Source: Chinchilla lanigera (lineage: Eukaryota; Chordata; Mammalia; Rodentia; Chinchillidae). From it: a DNA stretch of 64,000 nucleotides. The position numbers and the translations under genes are program-made. A model generated the notes under the pieces. The model was not told the origin of the DNA. It worked only from the letters and a program-made list of their open reading frames with translations, and did no database searches. Positions 11,896-22,149 of this stretch are shown in pieces. The DNA lies in contig NW_004955427.1 of NCBI RefSeq assembly GCF_000276665.1, positions 4,761,084 through 4,825,083 on the forward strand. The letters run 5' to 3'. Every line of letters begins with the position of its first letter. The first letter of the stretch is position 1.

Positions 11896-13085
11896 TAGAT
11901 CAAAATGTATATTTTTGAAATTTCTGAATGGAAAAAGTGCTCCCTGCTTTTCTGCTGTATTTTGCTTTTCATTAATGGTGGAAAACAGTCAAAATCATAG
12001 AACATAATGTTGTTATTTTGTAATATCAAATTGTATTTCAAATGTATTCTGAAAGCAGGACAGAGACAAAAATGGCACAGAAAATTATTTTGTTCTGGGA
12101 AAAAGTGTATATTCCAAAGGCTAACCATCTTCTATATTAATTTAGTGGAAAATTTAATTGTAGGTAAAAAAGTTTTCTCTATCGCTACTTCAGAACAAAA
12201 GTTGTGTCATCTTTCTTGTGGACTTTTTTGGATTTTCTTTTAGTTTTATGTGCCATGGAATTCCCAATGACTAAAAGAAAAATTAATCTGTAGTATACTG
12301 ATTGGCTGACAAAAGGATTCCAACAGTCCCATATCATGTGCTTCATTTTCACTTTTATGAACAAAGTTGTTTCTTTTGCCTTCCAGGTAACTAAGACTGT
12401 CTCATCAGAAGTCTCAAGAAGACCCAAACCAACCTGATCTAAAATACAGCAGACCTTGCACTTAACTGTTTAACCAGTTTAATTTTTAAAAAATTGTATA
12501 GATTTAAAGGGTCAGTGTTCTGTGGTCTTTATCTTGTGTAAGAAGTGAAAGCAACGACTGTAGCATTGGTGGGTTGACACACACTGTGACTAGCACGTGC
12601 TGGGTCATGAACATTAGCACATCTTTCTCTCTTAAAAGTAAGTACTTAAGGCAAAATAATTTTCAAATATAAACGTGAATATTTTCCAGATTATTTATTA
12701 TTCTACATTTATGCGCAATACACATATTACTCTGCTTTTTTATAGTCAGAGAAAAAAGTAGATAGAAAAAGCCTGTAATACTTTCTGAAAATCTCTTAAA
12801 ATAAACTTAATCACATCTTAATTAGATTTTAATATGTTTATTATGAAGAGTCCTTTATAATGTCAAAATTATGCAATGGTTTAGAAAATTCTAAAACACA
12901 AAATGTGATAATCTATGATAATTATTATAAAATTATACTGAAAGTCTTGCAAATAGGATAAAAAAGATGACATTCCTCTAGGCCAAAAAGCAGATCATCT
13001 GAGCTCAAGAATATTTTTATAATGTTGTACAACTTCTCTTATATGCGAAAACAAATATACAAATAAAGAACAAAAGAAAAGAAAC
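11896..13085. other. Unassigned DNA
   Basis: AT-rich, short frames only. I see no repeat family and no gene. Confidence 0.5.
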
Positions 13086-13227
13086 ACCCAGACATGTTGG
13101 ATTGCTTCTCTAATCCCAACACTTGGGAGGCTGAACCAGGAGGATCTCCACAAATTCGAGGCATACCTGGGCTATGTAATGAGCTCAAGGCCAGCCAGAA
13201 CTACACAGAGATACCCTGTCACAAAAA
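13086..13227 (+). repeat. B1-like SINE
   Basis: Forward B1: 'taatcccaacacttgggag', 'ccaggaggatctccacaaa', 'ttcgaggcatacctgggct', 'aaggccagccagaactaca' and 'gagataccctgtcacaaaa', ending in an imperfect A-rich (AACT)n tail. The RNA polymerase III B box (TTCGAGGCATA) is recognisable. Confidence 0.87.
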
Positions 13228-13255
13228 ACTAACTAACTAACCAACTAGAAAAAAC

Positions 13256-13592
13256 AGGTGGTATGCGTACATAATACATTACTACTCTGCCACAAAGAAG
13301 ATAAATTTCATTTATAGCCAAATGGATGTAATTTGAGATCAGAAATTTAAGTGAAATAAAGCAGATAAGCAACTCTAAATGTTGCATGGCTTCATATGAG
13401 AAATACAGTGTATAAATAAAACACAGAGCAAAATAAAGATGGAAACAAGGAAGGAGAACTTCTGCAAAAGTGAAGGAGATAAAGAGATGCAAGAAAGAGG
13501 GTAGAGAGGTAAGGAAGGAAGGGATAAGAAGATGAGATGTGTTATGTGGATGTACCAGCTCCCCATAAGGAATGCGCCATGACCTCCAGACA
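13256..13592 (+). repeat. L1 3' UTR fragment
   Basis: It begins with 'ggtggtatgcgtacataat' and 'actctgccacaaagaagat', the L1 ORF2/3' UTR junction pattern. It continues with 'gccaaatggatgtaatttg' and 'gtgaaataaagcag', and ends in a purine tract (about 13440-13535). It starts right after the B1 tail at 13227, so the B1 and the L1 fragment abut. Confidence 0.75.
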
Positions 13593-14090
13593 TGAACCCA
13601 CGACGAAAGAATGTTTCACTATTGTTTCCTTATTCTTTTCGAAAAAGAATTTGTTTGGTATGAATTTTAAAACCCATTTTACTAGGTAGCAATCACTGAA
13701 TTATTATTACTTCTAAAGCATAGAATTAGATGAATAAAATTAAATGTGAAATGTACATAAAGCACAATGCGGGGGTGTGCCTTAAAAAGCATCAGATACT
13801 TCAGGTAGCCCATGACAAGCAGAAGTCTTGGTCAGAAGGAGACAAGGAGAATAAGGTTCTTGAATGAGTATAGAAGTATCAGATAACTGGGGGATTATAT
13901 ATTGCATGATATCAGCCTTCTGGACTACGTCTCTAAGAAAAATATAACTTTGCTGTTAGTTCTGCTGAACTACACTGCAGAATTTGGAAAGTTGCTCCAG
14001 AGTTTATAATTAAAGGAGCAATTAAATAAAAAAGGAAACACGCTGCTCAAAAGAAATAGGCTAATTTTAAAAAGCACCCTTCAGTATTAT
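13593..14090. other. Unassigned DNA
   Basis: No gene or named repeat visible. Composition is AT-rich. Confidence 0.5.
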
Positions 14091-14485
14091 TATATTTAAA
14101 TAAGGTTCTTGATCGCTTGATCTGAACCTACATGGTGCATAGCAACTGCAGTTGAACCATGTTTTGAAAGAGGATTACCGTAATTTACTGAGAGTTGCTC
14201 TGGGATTAGCAAACTTGGAAGGCTACTTCTGGCCTTCCACACAGACCTCTCTGCCAGATAATTAACCTTGCTGTTTGTTTAGCATTCGCAGACTGCTTCA
14301 TTACAGATTCAGTCAATTATCTCCTGGTAATGACCGCTACAGAAGGTAGAATTGCTTAATTAAAATTATTTAGACCAAGGAAGAACTTTGATTGGGCCAT
14401 GCATATTAGAAAAGCTTGATTAATTTTGATGAGATACACAACCCATTTAAAGCCTCTCTTTATTAACTCAAAATGCCGCGTTCAT
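14091..14485. promoter_or_regulatory. Candidate conserved non-coding block
   Basis: A repeat-free stretch with a higher density of homeodomain-type core sites than its surroundings: TTAATTAA at 14356-14363, GATTAATT at 14418-14425, plus CAATTAT and ATAATTAA in the same 160 bases, with balanced non-repeat sequence between. The look is that of enhancer-type conserved elements in gene deserts. This is inference from motif clustering only; conservation cannot be tested here. Confidence 0.3.
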
Positions 14486-15789
14486 TCTTTTTCCAATCAA
14501 AAATAAAATATAACAATTTTCCTTTGCCAGTTACATTTTTTAAGAAGGATAGCAGCAAGGGGTTGGATGAAACTTAGCTTTTTCAGTGCTAATTTTACTA
14601 TAGGCAAGTTTGAAAGATGAAAGTAGAAATCGAATTATTTTATAAGATGCAATTATTAATATGTTAGGAAATTCTTTAATACCTGAAAAAATGGTAGATA
14701 TCTGTGCAGTCAAACCAGGCACTCAGTCTGTATTCCTTTTAAAAAATACAAATATTTCATTTAATCTTTTCTTCATAAGTTTCCATCAAGTTAATTCGTT
14801 TTCATGTGCATATAAACATGGCTATCTGATTTAAAAATTGGCCACTGGATATTCTTTGTATCTGAGTCAGAATGCAGGATAGAACAAATCTATTAATTTT
14901 AGCATGGATCTCAAGTTTTTGTCTAGATGTCATCCATTGAGTAAAGTATTTTTTATGAAAATATACTTCATCATTTTGCCATATTATTAGCCATAGTTAG
15001 ATTTTTAAAAAATCTTTGTTTTGTTTTCTTGACTTCTCAGGATAAAAAGTTCTAAGTAATTCATTAAGGTACAATCATTAAAACTGACTGTACTTTTCTC
15101 TGTGGAATAGGGATTGTTGTTGGTTTTATTTAAAATGCTACATTTTGAAGTTCTTTAGAACTTTAAGAAGTTCCAGATAGTTGCTTATATTTTCCAAAAA
15201 TCACTACTTCTGTAAGGAGCCAAATGTTCCGCCTGATCGTATAAACTATGTCACTGACATGCTCGGCACTTAAATGGTGCCTGAATAGAAATACTGTGTA
15301 AGAAATCACTGCTCAAAAACGATGAAAGAGCACCCTAGCAATTACTGATTGTGATGCAGTTTGTTCCATAATACTTCTCTTCCTCTAAAGTCTACTGTTT
15401 CACTTTTAGGTTTTCATTGTGATAATCTTAACACAAGATAATTACACCACTTCACAGATAAAAACAGGCACTGAGCTATCTCTTCAAAATGTAACTTACG
15501 TGATGACTATCACAAACTCTAGGTAAGTATTTTAATATGAAAATATGCATCCCTAATAGGAAACTTAATGTGAGAAAAATGCCATAGAAATGTCCTACTT
15601 ATGCAGATATCTATAGGCAAATTTTTCTGTCCTCCACAACTGAGAAAGTAGTAGCACTTTTAAATGTTATAAACAAAACAGCAGAGATAACAAGAAAGTG
15701 TCCAGTAAACACAAAGCACAAATTGAAATGGAATTATAATGAAGAAGGTACTGAGCAATATCTTTCAGAATCATATGCAAACCCTTATT
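14486..15789. other. Unassigned DNA
   Basis: AT-rich, no open frame of note and no repeat family I can name. Confidence 0.5.
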
Positions 15790-16205
15790 TCATTTTAAAG
15801 AGAAAAGAAAAAATACCAAAATAACAAAGACAAGTACATAAACAAAACAGCACCGAGAACAATAAAAATGATACAGAATTTTAAAACATGGTATAAGATA
15901 TTAGCAAAGGTTGCTATACTACACAATGCCATCTTCACAATGGTTTTATATTCAACCAGATATAGACAAGCAAGATTAATCAAAAAATTACACATTAACA
16001 GTTCCTTTCAATAAACCAAAAGATATTAATAGTACAGTCATCTTAGCTATCCTATGTGTCTGTATATACATATGTTTTTCCCCTTCTTTCTTTTTCTTCT
16101 CCTCTGCATCATCTCAGTTGCTCCTTCCTATTTGAGCAGTTTCTTTTCCCTTTTCACAATACCTATTGTACCGTTCAGATTTTATTTACTCTTTAGGGTT
16201 CGTAA
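15790..16205 (-). repeat. L1 3' UTR, reverse
   Basis: On + this reads 'caataaaaatgatacagaa', 'ttttaaaacatggtataag', 'ttagcaaaggttgctatac', then a pyrimidine-rich tract (about 16078-16160) and 'gagcagtttcttttccctt'. It is the reverse complement of the 3' UTR found at 11.5-11.9 kb. The ORF2 part is absent, so the copy is heavily 5'-truncated. Confidence 0.75.
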
Positions 16206-16319
16206 CCACTGTTGATCCCCTACCATCTTGTATGGTGAAGCTCTGCATCATTTCCAATGTTATTGTTTTCCTTTATTACTTGTTACTGTCTTTGATTGTT
16301 TGATCAATCATACATTCTT

Positions 16320-16610
16320 ATGTGTGATGGAATGAGCGACTTCGTTGATGATAACAGTATGTAATGTAGCAACCATTGTTAATTCCTATCATTTTGGGCT
16401 GGGAAGATAGCTCAGCGGTCCAAGTGCCTGCCTAGCAAGCGGTCAAGGTCCTGAGTTTGATTCCCCAGTACCAAAAAAAAAAAAAAAATTCTTACCATTT
16501 GTTTTGAGGTCATGTATCATTTTTGTTGCTTTTGTGTTGTTTTGATTTTGTCTTCATTGTGGTTTTGTTAATTTTTTAAATTTAAAATAAAATAAATAAA
16601 ATGGGTACAA
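16320..16610 (+). repeat. L1 3' UTR, forward, split by an ID SINE
   Basis: 'gatgataacagtatgtaat' and 'gtagcaaccattgttaatt' run up to 16394. The match resumes at 16501 with 'gttttgaggtcatgtatca' and 'tttttgttgcttttgtgtt'. The ID element lies exactly in the break. Together with the reverse copy at 15.8 kb it forms an inverted pair. Confidence 0.75.
16396..16488 (+). repeat. ID-type SINE with target-site duplication
   Basis: GGGCTGGGAAGATAGCTCAG start, 'gcctgcctagcaagcggtc' middle and 'tgagtttgattccccagta' B-box part, then a 16-A tail: a tRNA-Ala/BC1-derived ID element. The flanks are ATTCCTATCATTT (16382-16394) and ATTCTTACCATTT (16488-16500), 11 of 13 identical. The A box (TAGCTCAGCGG) and B box (GTTTGATTCC) are both near consensus. 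Confidence 0.93.
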
Positions 16611-16790
16611 AATAAACTGGATGTAAGAAAAAGATAAGATTGGAATTTTCTGTGGTAGAAAAAACAGTGTAATAGAAAATTATAAATGTTTTCAAAAATT
16701 TTATAAGATAAACTAGTACATTTGATTAGTAAAATAGGAGATCACAAATAGTAAATCATCAGTAAATCAGACTGTACCTAAAAGTAGGTT

Positions 16791-16955
16791 NNNNNNNNNN
16801 NNNNNNNNNNNNNNNNNNNNNNNNNNNNNNNNNNNNNNNNNNNNNNNNNNNNNNNNNNNNNNNNNNNNNNNNNNNNNNNNNNNNNNNNNNNNNNNNNNNN
16901 NNNNNNNNNNNNNNNNNNNNNNNNNNNNNNNNNNNNNNNNNNNNNNNNNNNNNNN
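16791..16955. other. Assembly gap (165 N)
   Basis: A run of N. The real length and content are unknown. Any reading frame crossing it is an artefact. Confidence 1.
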
Positions 16956-16960
16956 ATATA

Positions 16961-16988
16961 TTTTGCTTATATGGATATATAAGCAAAA
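16961..16988. repeat. Perfect 12-bp hairpin beside the gap
   Basis: TTTTGCTTATAT (16961-16972), loop GGAT, then ATATAAGCAAAA (16977-16988): an exact inverted repeat starting five bases after the N run. The gap may hold more of such a structure. Confidence 0.85.
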
Positions 16989-19059
16989 GATATTTAAAAT
17001 GTATAGAAAAGTCAATACAAAAATACTACATTAAACGGAAATTTCATACAGAATTAAACCTAAAAGTTTCCTCTAACCTTCAAAGAAATTTCAAATAATC
17101 TTGTGGATTAGAAGGTATGAAAGGAAATTGTTTTCCACAGATGATTTATTTATACATATAGAAAAGGAAATCATTCTTATGAAATTTTTATTTCTAAAAT
17201 GTGCAACTGGAAAATGCATATGAGTGAAATTAATATGACTATATTTAAGTACACACACATCAAAACTTTCTAAAGCTTAGCTGTTTCTAAAATTATTTGT
17301 GTGCATATATATATTCCAACTGCATAATAATATCCTGCAAAAGATAAAACAAAATACTAAGAAACGATGTATTAGGTGCCAATAAATAAAAATAGGAAAA
17401 TATTACATGGAAACATCAATTAAGAGATTGAAAGATTTTATTTACATGCACATACAAATAACTTAAATGAAAAATGTATGTCCTACATTTATACAGATTT
17501 AATACTGTTTATTTACCTCAAAGTAATCCGTAAATTTTATTAAATAAAATAAAAGCACAACAAGATTACTTGAAAAATTGACAAGTTGCCCATAAAATTT
17601 TTATGGAACAGAAAGAAAAAATGTTAGTTAAAATTATATTATACCAATAGTAAGTCTTGTACTCCTGATTTATGGTAATAGTGTGGAATTTGCATAAAAG
17701 ACAAATTATTTAATGAGACAGACTAGAGATCTCGAAATAAATCCAATATTATTTGAAAGCTTCCTTATGAGCTGGGCAGCATTCTGAATCCTTGGAGAAA
17801 AATAAACCATTCATTACATGATGCTGAGGTTATTTCATTGCTATGATGAAAAAAAAAAAACACTGAGTCTCTATTTATGTCATACACAAAATTGATTTTA
17901 GTTAATATGCATCAGAAATGAACTTTGAATTACTTTAACAAAAATAAAACAGGTTTGAGTACAGAGAAATTTCTTAAAGTAGATACAACTGCATGCAATT
18001 TAAGATTGAAAAATACAACTCTAGTAAAATAAAAATATTCTGTGCAATAAAAATATTAAAAAATGAATAAAAAGATCTACTGCTTGCAAAAATCTGCTTG
18101 CAATTTATATATGACAAAATTATTACCATCCACAACATATGAAGAAATCTAGAAATTCATATTTAAAGATTAAAAGTTGTATAGGGAAAAGGAAAATGGA
18201 GCATGGCTGAAACCCATGAATGATAACCAACAAACATTGGAAAGACTTTTGTTTTCCCAGACCAGTAAAATTTACAGCATTAATCTGATATCATTTTGCA
18301 GTCCTCTACTGGCAAAGCTAAAGTCTGTTAATACTAATTTGGTGATTTACTGGGGAGATAAAATCATCACATATTTCCATGCTAGTAAGGTGTAATCACT
18401 TTGGGAATCTTCAGCAATTACAGACAGCTCTGAGGATGAACTCCAGGTGAGAGTTTTCCAGTCTGAGACACTCGTCTTAGGGATTGTGACACACATGTGC
18501 TCGCACAGACACGCATGTGTGATTTTACAAAACACTGTTTATAAAAGAAACTTTGATAAAATTCTCAAATGCTCTTGGACAAAAGAAATTATAGCACGCA
18601 AAAAGATCTATTAGAGAAGTTTATATCATATACATACACTTTGAATTTTAAAAAGAAGCTACACTGTGATACATTATGATACATTTCACATGACTCTACT
18701 TAAATGAGGTATTAAGAATGTAAAATCTTGTATATTGATTATGGATGCAAACTATAAAATGCAAAGTACAGCACATCATATAAATTATAATACTATGAAC
18801 AGGAATTATAAATGATGTAAGAAATTGTATGTATGAAGGATAGGGCAAAATTATATTGGAGATGATTATACATATAATGTCATAAATGTCCATAAACTGT
18901 GTAAGTAGTTATATTTGATTTAGCTCATTATCATCTATGTGGAGGATCTTAATATAACTTCCTATTCATTTTTCCATTCTTTCCACTGTGCTGTTAAATA
19001 AAATATTGGTGTGCCACATCTCCTTAATATAATTACCTCACTATTTCATACAAATGTGC
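16989..19059. other. Unassigned, very AT-rich DNA
   Basis: Mostly A/T, with no repeat family that I can assign. The piece at 18180-18500 is less biased and repeat-free but has no splice-bounded frame. No gene supported. Confidence 0.5.
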
Positions 19060-19265
19060 TCAGGCTTTCACCAAATGAAACGCTCTGCATTAAAGTGTTA
19101 GCAAAATCATGCTCAATGTAGGCCTAAAATGACAAACTCCTGTCGGAAGTTGCGTTGTAAACCACTGTACTTGGGTCGGGGCCTGAATCTACGATGTACT
19201 GCAATTATTTGCATAAGTACCAGGACAATACCGATAATGATGAATACCCTCTAAATGAATGAGAT
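19060..19265. promoter_or_regulatory. Candidate conserved non-coding block with octamer
   Basis: A repeat-free stretch containing an exact POU-factor octamer ATTTGCAT (19207-19214) embedded in TGCAATTATTTGCATAAG, with TAATGATGAAT downstream and several retained CpGs (TGTCGGAAG, TTGGGTCGGGG). Retained CpGs and clustered developmental-factor motifs suggest constraint. This is inference only. Confidence 0.28.
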
Positions 19266-19858
19266 GAGTGGAAACCATTACTCTGCCGTCAGCACCTTCC
19301 TTCAGTGTTAAGAATTCAGTTAGAAAATATTTCTTCATAAATTTAAAATTAGCAGTAGGCTGAATCTAGCTCTTCTTTCAGAGTTTGCCGTTGTGCATCA
19401 AAGCTGAGGCCTCTTCCTCTGCAACTCTGCGGCCTGAAGGAGTCTCTGACTTCCTCTAGGCTTGCTTTTTCTATTTGTACACTGTGCCTGTTACAGATGT
19501 TTGAGGATTCACTGAAGGATACACTGGAAAATGTAAAACCGTGCTGACTGCAGCAGTGGTTGGTTTCTCAGTATAAGCTTAACTAGGACACAATGAATGA
19601 AAAAAAAATGAAATACAGAATCTTAGATTAATAGAGAAGCTGAGATACCATAGAGACAGAACAGACATCTAGAGATTATCAAGATCACAGAGTCAATATC
19701 ATTCCTATATTTGGGGAAAAAAATGAAGGAGTGCTGGCATTAGGTTATAGGGCTGAGATCTCCCCCAGCAGGCCAGGTCCAGTAAGAGAGACCAACCCGG
19801 AAACTCAGAAGATCCATGGTTTGCTAAAACGCCATTCGTGACAAGGAAGATAATATTT
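19266..19858. other. Unassigned DNA
   Basis: No repeat family recognised. Composition is nearer 40-45% GC than its surroundings from about 19380 on. It leads into the small reading frame at 19859. Confidence 0.4.
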
Positions 19859-20023
19859 ATGTTGCTCCTTTTCCTCCCAGTTTTCAGTCTCCAATGGCAC
19901 ATATCTCCAAAACTCATGAGAATCCAGACACCACAGCTGTCTAAAGAACGGGGTTGCAAGTATTTCTTCGCACTGGGGAACTGGACCTGCACAAAGAAAA
20001 GATATGAGGACAAACAACAATAA
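19859..20023 (+). CDS. Speculative small secreted-peptide frame (54 codons)
   Basis: An ATG-initiated 54-codon frame. Residues 1-12 (MLLLFLPVFSLQ) could act as a signal peptide core. Residues 33-44 are CKYFFALGNWTC, two cysteines spaced to close a 12-residue ring, preceded by SKERG and followed by TKKR, a possible dibasic processing site. The ring has the same size and the same C-K-x-F-F start as the somatostatin/cortistatin ring, but the other central residues differ, so homology is not claimed. NWT is an N-glycosylation sequon. Against it: a weak start context (T at -3), no visible promoter or polyA signal, no upstream exon, and an overlapping 131-residue open stretch on the - strand, which shows that the region is simply stop-poor. 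I list it as a hypothesis rather than a gene. Confidence 0.15.
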   Translation: MLLLFLPVFSLQWHISPKLMRIQTPQLSKERGCKYFFALGNWTCTKKRYEDKQQ

Positions 20024-20100
20024 AATGCACAGAAAGACAGAGATTCAGGTCTATAAGGGTAAAGAATCACCAGGCAAGTAACAGAATTAGACAAATACAA

Positions 20101-21354
20101 AAGGTGACCAGTGAGCTCCTCTTATGACACTTTGCAGAATTACTTTATGTACAAATTGAAAGCTTGTGGCAAATCTGAATAGAACAGCTATTGACACAAT
20201 TTTCCACACAGCTCAGATGGTGTTTAACACTTCTGAGCAACAAAGTATGTTAAAGTATAGATATTTTTTGGAGATGTGATGGTATTGCACACTTAATATA
20301 GTATGAATACAACTTTGGCATGCATATGTCACTTGATTTAGTGCAATATTTACTTTATTATAGTGGTCTGAAACCAAATTTGCGATATCTATCAGGTTTG
20401 CCTATATTGGTATATTTTGCTCCGTATATGGTATAGAGGTGAAAATGTGAAAAAACATTCATGTAGGTGTTAATTCATATATTTCAATGTATTATACCAT
20501 ATAATTGTTTAAATCAATTCTTATGGGGATTGGAGGGATCTTACAATATTCTAAGAGCTAAAATGTAAAGAAAGCTTTTGCTTTCATTTTTATCCACACT
20601 GTATTGTCAAATTTCCATAATAATTAAAATGACCCATAAATAACAAAAATCAATCTAAGAAGTTGATATGCAGATTATTTCCAATTTTCTTCCCAACTTG
20701 GAAAGTAATACCTTAAGGTAGAGTAGAGCTACATATTACTTTTTAGAACTACAATAGATTCAAGAACATGTCAGATCTACAATTTCTGCATAAAACGTAC
20801 CAAACGTAAAGCCAGGCACTTTAACTCTCATTTTCTCCTGAAAGGGAGTGTGTAATCAGAGTGTCATGATCATTGAAATTAATAAATTAAAAATAAATGT
20901 CCATAAGACAAAAAATGCACTCCAATCAGACAGTAATTATGTTTTCAACATTGTAAATTAATTCCCCAAATGATATGGCTCAGTGTACTCAATCTATTAT
21001 CTATTTTCATCATTTTATTTAAAGCTTAGTGTCTCTAACTTGACTAAATCATTGCATCATTAAAAATAAAACAAGAAGTATTTACTAATATCTCTTTTGA
21101 TAGCTCATAATCTCATAAAATCCCTGTAGTAATTCAGACATTGAAATACAGCCAGTGTTCACGCTAACTTCCCAACGGGACGAGCATCACGTGTAATACC
21201 TGTAGTTTTAGACTGACCGACTGTAACAGTCAATACCAGTTCAGTCACTACCAATTCTTTGAAAGATTTGCACATAACAAATAAGGTGAATATGTACTAA
21301 ATTGTGAAGTAAAATACATATTTTCTATTAGGAGACTGTTTAGTACAAGAGTTA
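20101..21354. other. Unassigned DNA
   Basis: AT-rich, without gene or nameable repeat. Confidence 0.5.
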
Positions 21355-21575
21355 ATTGGTTGGGTCTGAATTCTGACTTAGTATCCCAATTTTGATTTGT
21401 AAATGGCTAGACCATGATCCTAAATAGGATTTATTTGTTCAGTTTCTTCATCTATAAAATAAGAAAAAATATTCACATAATAAGGTTGTTGCAAAAATAA
21501 ATTAGAAAATTTTTAAAATGTGTTTAGCTAGTTATTTATCACATGGTAAATACTGTAATTATTAGCTCTTTTTAG
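21355..21575 (+). repeat. MIR SINE
   Basis: Order and motifs of MIR: 'tgggtctgaattctgactt' start, 'cagtttcttcatctataaa' core, 'taaggttgttgcaaaaata', then a degenerate 'tatttatcacatggtaaat' and 'attattagctc' end. An ancient, highly diverged tRNA-derived SINE. Confidence 0.7.
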
Positions 21576-21827
21576 TATTTATGAAAGTCACTAAAGTAAC
21601 CATTGTGCTCTATCTCTTTTCCTATAATTTATTACCATGAGACTGTGTGTCATGTGGATAGTCTTCTTAAACACCTAGATTGTGTGGGTGCGTAAGAAAT
21701 ATTTCCATGTCACTTTAGATAAAAACAACTCAGTGATTCTAGAGTGAATGTGTAAAGTTGTTATGGAAATGGTAGTGGAACGGACACAAGACAGGGAATC
21801 ACACTAAACACGAAAAAAATTCATATA

Positions 21828-22140
21828 CAGAGTCTGTCATAAAGTTTATACACACTTCAGAAAAAGGAAAACTGGTATGAGTATCTTAACGTTAAATTTA
21901 CTGAGACATTAAGAAATTAATCCAAGTTACCTTTGACCTCTACAGTTTCAAGAGCTCAAAGTGGTGGTCATCAGCCTCTGTAAATTTATTAGTACAGCAC
22001 ACTGCGGCTTGGGTAACTTTGGTCATTGAGATTGCTGCAAATGCATTTTCAATTTCTCATGTATGAGCAGGCAGCGCAGTGGGCCTTCTGCAATATATGA
22101 CATCCTCTAGGGTTCCCATACAAGGGTAACACCATGTATT
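21828..22140 (-). mobile_element. Tc1/mariner DNA transposon, 5'-truncated
   Basis: Read on -, it contains the end of a mariner-type transposase and then a terminal inverted repeat. The terminal repeat on + starts CAGAGTCTGTCATAAAGT at 21828, directly after TA (21826-21827), the expected mariner target. The other end is missing: similarity stops near 22140, before a TA dinucleotide run at 22168-22184. Old and inactive. Confidence 0.65.
21940..22134 (-). pseudogene. Mariner transposase C-terminus, broken
   Basis: The - strand frame reads VIYCRRPTALPAH, then a break, then EIENAFAAISMTKVTQ and finally ADDHHFELLKL before a stop at 21940-21942. This follows the C-terminal tail of mariner transposases (an RP-x-x-L segment, an 'EI..AF..I' helix, and a terminal acidic/His block). 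A stop sits between the two parts. The DDD/E catalytic region lies outside the surviving fragment, so no activity is possible. Confidence 0.6.
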
Positions 22141-22149
22141 GAAAAACAT

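Noticed and set aside
16759..17015. Frames crossing 16791-16955
   Set aside because: They consist mainly of N and are artefacts of the gap.
19705..20100. 131-codon frame on - strand
   Set aside because: No domain or signal recognised; it overlaps the small peptide-like + frame and shows that the stretch is simply stop-poor.
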